Source: an uncultured Oscillospiraceae bacterium
GTDB taxonomy: Bacteria; Bacillota; Clostridia; Oscillospirales; Oscillospiraceae
Reading direction: 5' to 3'
DNA: 7,820 nt
NCBI GenBank assembly: GCA_944385595.1
Contig: CALWXY010000149.1
Location: forward strand, 1-7,820
The translations under genes and the position numbers were made by a program. Below are positions 1-4,266 of this stretch, piece by piece. A model generated the notes under the pieces. It worked only from the letters and a program-made list of their open reading frames with translations. It made no database searches and was not told the DNA's origin. Each line of letters opens with the position of its first letter. Positions within the stretch are counted from its first letter, which is position 1.

Positions 1-366
1 GGCTACACGATAGCGCTCGCGACGAACCCGCTGTTCCCGCCTCCGGCGGTGAGAACGCGCCTCGCCTGGATAGGGCTTGCGCCGGAGGACTTCGCGCTTG
101 TCACGGACTACACCAACTGCACAGCCACCAAGCCGAACCCGAAGTACTACGAGTCGGTGCTCGCTCGCATCGGCAAGAAGCCGGAGCAGTGCCTGATGGT
201 CGGCAACAGTGTAAAGGAGGACGGCGCGGCGCTGAAGCTCGGCATACGCACCGTCATCGTCACCGACACGATGGAGGGCGGCACCGAGATTCCCGATGGC
301 GTCGAGGCCATGAGCTTCGCCGAGGCCGTCTCCCTGCTCGAGGCTCTGCCGGCTATAAACTCGTAA
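1..366 (+). CDS. HAD-family hydrolase, C-terminal part (5' end outside window)
   Basis: This is the last 121 residues of a haloacid dehalogenase-superfamily hydrolase, a family that uses an aspartyl-phosphate intermediate to dephosphorylate small molecules. The reading frame is open from base 1 and ends with TAA at 364-366. Visible HAD features are motif II (ATNP, Thr at visible residue 8), the motif III lysine in TKPNPKYY (Lys44) and motif IV GNSVKEDGAA (residues 68-77). In motif IV the usual first Asp of GD is Asn, while Asp74 remains to help bind Mg2+. Motif I, carrying the nucleophilic Asp, lies upstream and is not visible, so activity and substrate cannot be judged. An internal GTG at 49 is not the start, because HAD core sequence precedes it in frame. 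The gene is followed by a strong terminator. The family is confident; the substrate is unknown. Confidence -1.
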   Translation, partial: GYTIALATNPLFPPPAVRTRLAWIGLAPEDFALVTDYTNCTATKPNPKYYESVLARIGKKPEQCLMVGNSVKEDGAALKLGIRTVIVTDTMEGGTEIPDGVEAMSFAEAVSLLEALPAINS

Positions 367-392
367 AAATCCGCTGCCTGCTCGTAAAACAG

Positions 393-432
393 AAAAATCC
401 TCCGTATGCGCTGAGGCATACGGAGGATTTTT
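393..432. terminator. Bidirectional intrinsic terminator between convergent genes
   Basis: A perfect 17-bp inverted repeat has arms at 393-409 and 416-432 around a 6-nt loop (410-415). The left arm begins with five A and the right arm ends with five T, so either strand yields a GC-containing hairpin followed by a U-run. It starts 26 nt after the HAD stop and about 80 nt beyond the end of the leftward AEC gene, so it can serve both convergent genes. Confidence -1.
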
Positions 433-483
433 GTATTTGATTATCAGCCGCCGTCAAGCTCATGTGCCTCTTGATAATATGTC

Positions 484-509
484 CCCGCCGTAATTGCGGC
501 GGGTTTTTT
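484..509 (+). terminator. Rightward intrinsic terminator-like hairpin
   Basis: CCCGCCG (484-490) pairs with CGGCGGG (497-503) around a short loop and is followed directly by six T (504-509). The T-run is on the + strand only. Read leftward, the hairpin is preceded by A6 and followed by non-T sequence, so it should stop rightward transcripts rather than those of the adjacent AEC gene. It probably backs up the first terminator and keeps HAD read-through out of the antisense strand of the transporter gene. That role is inferred. Confidence -1.
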
Positions 510-511
510 AT

Positions 512-1456
512 TCAAATCAGCGCGAGGCTTTTCAGTATGAACAGCCACATGGTGAGCGTGATTGAGAACAGCGAATCTGTGATAAGGACGATGTTTGCGG
601 CGAGGGGGCCGTCGCAGCCCATGTTGCGCGCCATGATGAAGCTGGCGGGGGTGGTGGCGGTGGCGGTCATGAGCAGTATGGAGGTGAGCGCGGCGTCGCG
701 GAAGCCGAGGGCCACCGCGATGGGCAGGCCAATGGCGGGGAGGACGAGCAGCTTGATGACGGAGGCGCAGAGCGCCGGGCGGAAGCTGGAGGCCGCGGCG
801 GAGCTGCTGAACGACGCGCCGATGACAATCAGCGCGAGCGGAGTGGCGCAGGAGCTGAGGCTGCCGATGGCGCTGCTGAGAGCCGTTGGCAGCTCTATGC
901 GCAGCAGCGCGAACGGGAGACCCGCGACTATGCCGAGAATGAGCGGATTTGTGATTATGCCGCGCAGGGCGGATTGTATCGTGTCGCGGCCGATTTTGCC
1001 GCCGGAGCCGCAGAAGGTGAGTATGATGACCGACATCACGTTGTAGACCGGCACGGCGGCGGCAATCATCAGCGCCGCGATGCCTGCGCTGCCGTAGATG
1101 CTGGAGACTATGGTGACGCCCAGCACGGCGACGCTGCTTCGCACGCTGCCCTGAGCGAATGAGCCGGCCATGGCCCTGTCGGGAAAGACCTTCATAGCGG
1201 CGATCCAGATGATGACGAAGGTCGCAATCGAGAAGAGGGCGCAGAACAGGACAAACGAGAGCTGAAATTCGGAGTAGACATCCATCTCCGAGATGTCGTG
1301 GAACATGAGCAGGGGGAGGCCGACTTTGAACGAGAAGCGGTCGAGAACCTTGACGTCTGCTTCGCTGAGCATTCCCCGGCGCTTGAGGAAGAGGCCTATG
1401 AGTATTACGAACAGAACCGGCAGCGCCGTGTTGACGCTGAAAATAAAGTTTTCCAA
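512..1456 (-). CDS. AEC (auxin efflux carrier)-family permease
   Basis: This is a 314-residue integral membrane transporter of the AEC/BART type, whose bacterial members export or import small organic anions such as malate or malonate. It is hydrophobic throughout, with roughly ten membrane segments. It starts with an ENFIFSVN stretch and a first helix ending at KRRG. It carries family-like stretches GSVRSSVAVLG, NPLILGIVAG, ATPLALIVIGASF and, near the C-terminus, TTPASFIMARNMGCDGP. The chosen start is TTG at 1454-1456, giving MENFIFSVN. GGGGGAG at 1463-1469 lies 6 nt upstream of it. An ATG at 1487-1489 in the same frame would add 11 residues, but it lacks a ribosome binding site and falls about at the predicted transcription start. 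The gene is monocistronic, convergent with the HAD gene and divergent from htpG. Family assignment is secure; the substrate cannot be read from sequence. Confidence -1.
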   Translation of the reverse strand: MENFIFSVNTALPVLFVILIGLFLKRRGMLSEADVKVLDRFSFKVGLPLLMFHDISEMDVYSEFQLSFVLFCALFSIATFVIIWIAAMKVFPDRAMAGSFAQGSVRSSVAVLGVTIVSSIYGSAGIAALMIAAAVPVYNVMSVIILTFCGSGGKIGRDTIQSALRGIITNPLILGIVAGLPFALLRIELPTALSSAIGSLSSCATPLALIVIGASFSSSAAASSFRPALCASVIKLLVLPAIGLPIAVALGFRDAALTSILLMTATATTPASFIMARNMGCDGPLAANIVLITDSLFSITLTMWLFILKSLALI

Positions 1457-1462
1457 GCGAAG

Positions 1463-1469
1463 CTCCCCC
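1463..1469 (-). promoter_or_regulatory. Ribosome binding site deciding a TTG start
   Basis: On the minus strand this reads GGGGGAG, 6 nt before TTG at 1456-1454. It supports the TTG start of the AEC transporter over the ATG at 1489, which has no comparable site. Confidence -1.
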
Positions 1470-1491
1470 AAAATGACAGATAACGCCATTT

Positions 1492-1520
1492 ATTCTAGCA
1501 CAGCGCGAAACAAAGGTAAA
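1492..1520 (-). promoter_or_regulatory. Predicted sigma-A promoter for the AEC transporter
   Basis: Read on the minus strand, TTTACC (1520-1515) is followed after exactly 17 nt by TAGAAT (1497-1492). The -10 is preceded by TGC, making an extended TGn -10 element. Transcription would start near 1485, giving a leader of about 30 nt before the TTG start. No operator was recognised. This is prediction from consensus only. Confidence -1.
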
Positions 1521-1534
1521 GTGCATAGCTGTGG

Positions 1535-1562
1535 TTGAAAAATCGGAAGTATGTGTTAAAAT
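1535..1562 (+). promoter_or_regulatory. Predicted promoter for the htpG-polA block
   Basis: TTGAAA (1535-1540) and TAAAAT (1557-1562) are separated by 16 nt in the AT-rich divergent region. A perfect TATAAT also occurs at 1575-1580, but 16-18 nt upstream of it there is no good -35 (only TGTGTT-like sequence), so it could be an alternative or activator-dependent promoter. No CIRCE element (the HrcA operator typical of Class I heat-shock genes) is visible, so HrcA control is not supported here. Confidence -1.
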
Positions 1563-1605
1563 GTATTGTTGAGATATAATGCCGTTTAAAGCGGCTTTGA
1601 TTATT

Positions 1606-1610
1606 GGAGG
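1606..1610 (+). promoter_or_regulatory. Ribosome binding site of htpG
   Basis: GGAGG lies 8 nt upstream of ATG at 1619. It rules out the upstream TTG at 1604, which overlaps this site, and fixes the HtpG start at MAKKQFKAES. Confidence -1.
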
Positions 1611-1618
1611 CATCACAA

Positions 1619-2290
1619 ATGGCAAAAAAACAGTTCAAGGCGGAGTCGAAGCGCCTGCTCGACCTGATGATCAACTCAATCTACACGCACAAGGAAATCT
1701 TCCTGCGCGAGATTATCTCCAACGCGAGCGACGCCATAGATAAGCTGCTTTACATCTCGCTCACCGACGAGCGCGTCGGCCTCACGAGGGCGGACTTCCG
1801 CATCTGCGTCACCGCCGACAAGGAGGCGAGAACCATCACCGTGTCGGACAACGGCGTCGGCATGAGCTCCGAGGACATGGAGAAGAACCTCGGCGTCATC
1901 GCCCACAGCGGCAGCCTTCAGTTCAAAAACGAGAACGGAGAGAGCGCTGCCGAGAGCGATATCGACATCATCGGCCAGTTCGGCGTCGGCTTCTACTCGG
2001 CCTTCATGGTGAGCGACGAGGTCACCGTCATCAGCCGCGCCTATGGCAGCGACAAGGGCTTCCGCTGGCACAGCACCGGAGCCGACGGCTACACCATAAC
2101 CGAGTGCGAGAAGGAGACCGTCGGCACCGACGTCATCATGCACCTCAAGCCCGACACTGACGACGAGCGCTACAGCGACTATCTCGAGAACTGGAAGCTG
2201 CGCGAGCTGATCAAGAAATACTCCGACTACGTCCGCTGGCCGATAGTTATGGAGGTCGAGGAGACCCGCCCCGTGGAGAAGACCGACTAG
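1619..2290 (+). CDS. htpG: HtpG N-terminal ATPase fragment (ends at the TAG)
   Basis: As read, translation from ATG 1619 gives 223 residues that are almost exactly the isolated Hsp90 N-terminal domain. The Bergerat (GHKL) ATP-binding motifs are all intact. They are the catalytic Glu31 and Asn35 in LREIISNASDAID, Asp77 in SDNGVGM, the lid segment LGVIAHSGS (91-99), GQFGVGFYSAF (119-129) and the GTD motif (169-171). The product stops in the linker at VEKTD. It could fold and bind ATP, but it lacks the middle-domain arginine needed for hydrolysis and the dimerisation domain, so chaperone activity is not expected unless the stop is read through. Confidence -1.
   Translation: MAKKQFKAESKRLLDLMINSIYTHKEIFLREIISNASDAIDKLLYISLTDERVGLTRADFRICVTADKEARTITVSDNGVGMSSEDMEKNLGVIAHSGSLQFKNENGESAAESDIDIIGQFGVGFYSAFMVSDEVTVISRAYGSDKGFRWHSTGADGYTITECEKETVGTDVIMHLKPDTDDERYSDYLENWKLRELIKKYSDYVRWPIVMEVEETRPVEKTD
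2288..2290 (+). other. htpG: In-frame amber (TAG) codon inside htpG
   Basis: Codon 224 is TAG, flanked by GAC (Asp) and TCC (Ser). It is in the non-conserved acidic linker between the ATPase and middle domains. Every other complete gene in the window ends in TGA or TAA, and no other in-frame TAG was found in the identified genes. General TAG reassignment in this genome is therefore unlikely. Confidence -1.
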
Positions 2291-2350
2291 TCCACCGGCG
2301 AGCAGAAGACCGAGTACGTCACCGAGAAAGCCGAGCAGACCATCAATACC

Positions 2351-3529
2351 ATGGTGCCCATCTGGCAGCGCAGCAAGGCCGACGCCAGCGAGGCCGACTG
2401 CATAGCGTTTTACAAGGAGCAGTTCCGCGACATGAGCGACCCCGTCGCCGTCGTGAGAGTCGACGCGGAGGGCCTCGTGTCGTACAAGGCCATGCTGTTC
2501 ATCCCGGAGACCGTGCCCTACGATTTCTACTCCCGCGAGTACGAGGCGGGGCTGCGCCTCTACTCCAACGGCGTGCTGATAATGGAGAAATGCGCCGACC
2601 TGCTGCCGGAGTGCTTCCGCTTCGTGCGCGGCGTCGTGGATTCGCCGGACCTCAGCCTCAACATATCCCGCGAGCTGCTGCAGCACGACAGACAGCTCAA
2701 GGTCATCGCCTCGAACCTCGAGAAGAAGATCCGCGCCGAGCTTGCGAAGCTGCTTGAGGACAAGCCGGACAAGTACCGCGCATTTTTCAAGAACTACGGC
2801 ACCCAGCTCAAATACGGCATGGTCGCAAACTTCGGCATGAAGAAAGACCTGCTGCGCGACCTGATACTCTTCCACTCCAGCATGGGCGAGGACGCAATAA
2901 CCCTCAAAACCTACGTCGCCGCCATGCCGGAGAGCCAGCAGGTCATCTACTACGCCGCCGCGGGCAGCGAGAGCGCCGCGGCAGCCCTGCCGCAGACCGA
3001 GGAGGTGCGCGAGCGCGGGCTGCACATACTCTACCTCACCGAGCCGGTGGACGAGTTCGTCATCGAGCTTATCGGCGAGTATGAGGGCAAGAAGTTCTGC
3101 AACGTCGCCTCCGACGACCTCGGCCTTGAGAGCGAGGACGAGAAGGCCGACGCCGCAAAGAAAGAGGACGAGAGCCGCGAGCTGCTCGACTTCGTCAAGC
3201 AGACGCTGGGCGACAGAGTCGTCTCCGTGCGCCTCTCGCACAGACTGAAGAGCTTCCCGGTGTGCCTTGCCACCGAGGGGGAGATAACCATTGAGATGGA
3301 GAAATACTTCCGCACCATGCCGGGCGCGGAGAACGCGCCGATGGCGAAGCGCGTGCTGGAGCTGAACGGCTCGCACCACGCTTTCGAGGCGCTCAGGAGC
3401 GCCTATGAGACGGATAAGGAGCGCGCCGGAAAAATCGTGAAAATACTCTACGGACAGGCCCTGCTCGCCGCCGGACTGCCGCTGGAGGACAACGCGGAGT
3501 ACGCCGAGCTCGTCTGCTCCATGCTGTGA
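2351..3529 (+). CDS. htpG: HtpG middle and C-terminal domain fragment
   Basis: This is the remainder of htpG after the TAG, in the same frame. The first possible start is ATG 2351 (codon 245 of the full gene, MVPIW). There is no convincing Shine-Dalgarno sequence upstream, so efficient re-initiation is doubtful. Conserved middle-domain features are the tryptophan of MVPIW at the start, PETVPYDFYSREYE, LYSNGVLI and LNISRELLQ. The last contains the arginine (351 in full numbering) and glutamine (355) that contact the ATP gamma-phosphate. A lysine/glutamate-rich stretch (around DEKADAAKKEDE) leads into the C-terminal dimerisation domain, with SFPVCLAT and LELNGSHHAFEAL. The C-terminus ends in VCSML, without the eukaryotic MEEVD tail, as expected for bacteria. 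Nothing here suggests decay beyond the stop codon. Confidence -1.
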   Translation: MVPIWQRSKADASEADCIAFYKEQFRDMSDPVAVVRVDAEGLVSYKAMLFIPETVPYDFYSREYEAGLRLYSNGVLIMEKCADLLPECFRFVRGVVDSPDLSLNISRELLQHDRQLKVIASNLEKKIRAELAKLLEDKPDKYRAFFKNYGTQLKYGMVANFGMKKDLLRDLILFHSSMGEDAITLKTYVAAMPESQQVIYYAAAGSESAAAALPQTEEVRERGLHILYLTEPVDEFVIELIGEYEGKKFCNVASDDLGLESEDEKADAAKKEDESRELLDFVKQTLGDRVVSVRLSHRLKSFPVCLATEGEITIEMEKYFRTMPGAENAPMAKRVLELNGSHHAFEALRSAYETDKERAGKIVKILYGQALLAAGLPLEDNAEYAELVCSML

Positions 3530-4266
3530 GCGAGTCCTTCGGCTGGAACCCCTGGCACGGCTGCCGCAAAATCTCGCCGGGCTGCAAAAACTGCTATGTG
3601 TACAGGATAGACGCAAGTCACGGGCGCGACGCCTCGGAGATTCGTAAGACCGCCGACTTTGGCCTCCCCCTGCGCCGGAACCGCGCGGGCGAGTGGAAAA
3701 TTCCCGACGGCTCGCTGGTGTACACCTGCTTCTCGTCGGATTTTCTGCTCAAAGAGGCGGACGGCTGGCGCGCCGAGGCCTGGGACATGATGCGCCAGCG
3801 CCCGGGGCTGAGATTTCTGTTCATCACCAAGCGGATAGACAGGCTCGAGAGCTGCCTGCCGCCGGATTGGGGCAATGGCTGGGAGAATGTGGAAATCTGC
3901 TGCACCTGCGAGAATCAGGAGATGGCGGATTTTCGATTGCCCATCTACCGCGCCGCGCCGATAGTGAGGAAAACCGTGGTGTGCGAGCCGCTGCTGGGCT
4001 ATATAGACCTCTCGAACCACATAGGCCCGTGGCTCGCCGGCGGCGTAATCGCCGGGGGTGAGTCGGGCGAGGGCGCGCGGCTCTGCCGCTACGACTGGAT
4101 ACTCGACCTCCGCCGCCAGTGCGCGGAGGCCGGCGTGCCGTTTCACTTCAAGCAGACCGGCGCGCTGTTTGAAAAAGACGGCCGCGTATGGCGCATCCCG
4201 CGCCGCAGCCAGCACCCGCAGGCCAAAGCCGCGGGAATAGACCACGACGGGAGAATTTTGCTATGA
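3526..4266 (+). CDS. DUF5131 / phage Gp37-Gp68-like Cys-motif protein
   Basis: This 246-residue cytosolic protein matches the DUF5131 (phage Gp37/Gp68) family, whose biochemical role is not established. Its hallmark is an N-terminal cysteine cluster, C13-X6-C20-X2-C23, within WNPWHGCRKISPGCKNCYVYR. This is suggestive of a metal or iron-sulfur site and reminiscent of radical-SAM-related proteins, which is inference only. Further family-like stretches are YTCFSSDFLL (66-75), FLFITKRIDRL (97-107), CEPLLGYIDL (153-162), GGESG (177-181) and FKQTG (208-212). The start is GTG at 3526, overlapping the htpG stop (GTGA). There is no Shine-Dalgarno at normal spacing and no other start codon before WNPWHGC, so initiation probably depends on ribosomes terminating on htpG. 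The gene ends in an ATGA overlap with polA. Family members occur in phages and chromosomes; no other phage gene is present here. The three-Cys partner protein TcmP, known beside some relatives, is not in the window. Confidence -1.
   Translation: MSESFGWNPWHGCRKISPGCKNCYVYRIDASHGRDASEIRKTADFGLPLRRNRAGEWKIPDGSLVYTCFSSDFLLKEADGWRAEAWDMMRQRPGLRFLFITKRIDRLESCLPPDWGNGWENVEICCTCENQEMADFRLPIYRAAPIVRKTVVCEPLLGYIDLSNHIGPWLAGGVIAGGESGEGARLCRYDWILDLRRQCAEAGVPFHFKQTGALFEKDGRVWRIPRRSQHPQAKAAGIDHDGRILL

Larger units (their letters stand above)
1619..3529 (+). pseudogene. htpG: Molecular chaperone HtpG (Hsp90), interrupted by one in-frame TAG
   Basis: HtpG is the bacterial Hsp90, a cytosolic homodimeric ATP-dependent chaperone that remodels client proteins, often together with DnaK. 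Ignoring the TAG at codon 224, the frame encodes 636 codons, close to the usual bacterial length (E. coli about 624), with all three domains in order. These are the N-terminal GHKL ATPase (to about 215), a charged linker (about 216-245), and the middle and C-terminal dimerisation domains (about 245-636). Reading frame and conserved sequence continue across the stop with no frameshift, so it looks like a single C-to-T type nonsense change, a recent loss, a sequencing or assembly error, or read-through. The gene heads a tightly packed block and its TGA overlaps the next gene's GTG start. Identity as htpG is very secure; whether it is functional is open. Confidence -1.

Noticed and set aside
433..483. 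ATTATCA/TGATAAT inverted repeat (440-446 and 472-478) as an operator or attachment site.
   Set aside because: The arms are only 7 nt with a 25-nt spacer, in a short intergenic gap between terminators. Chance is the simplest explanation.
1490..1618. A CIRCE (HrcA) operator controlling htpG.
   Set aside because: No TTAGCACTC-N9-GAGTGCTAA-like repeat is present. TAGCAC at 1496-1501 has no matching second arm at the right distance.
444..1625. A 393-codon minus-strand frame overlapping the AEC gene; its last residues (GTYYQEAHELDGG) look protein-like.
   Set aside because: The body is Arg/His/Pro-rich shadow sequence in another frame of the AEC gene. The plausible tail is too short to support a gene remnant.
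2288..2290. TAG read as evidence for a recoded genome (TAG as Gln) or pyrrolysine in HtpG.
   Set aside because: Only one in-frame TAG occurs in roughly 2,300 codons of identified genes, whereas reassignment should give many. Pyrrolysine in an HtpG linker has no functional rationale.
1676..3616. A 646-codon open frame on the minus strand, antisense to htpG and the start of DUF5131.
   Set aside because: Its composition is the low-complexity Leu/Ala/Val/His pattern expected from the reverse of a GC-rich coding strand. It matches no family I recognise, and the + strand frames are unmistakable HtpG and DUF5131.
3526..4266. The DUF5131 gene as a sign of a prophage or integrated element.
   Set aside because: It is flanked directly by htpG and polA with coupled overlaps, its base composition resembles its neighbours, and no integrase, attachment repeats or other phage genes are visible.
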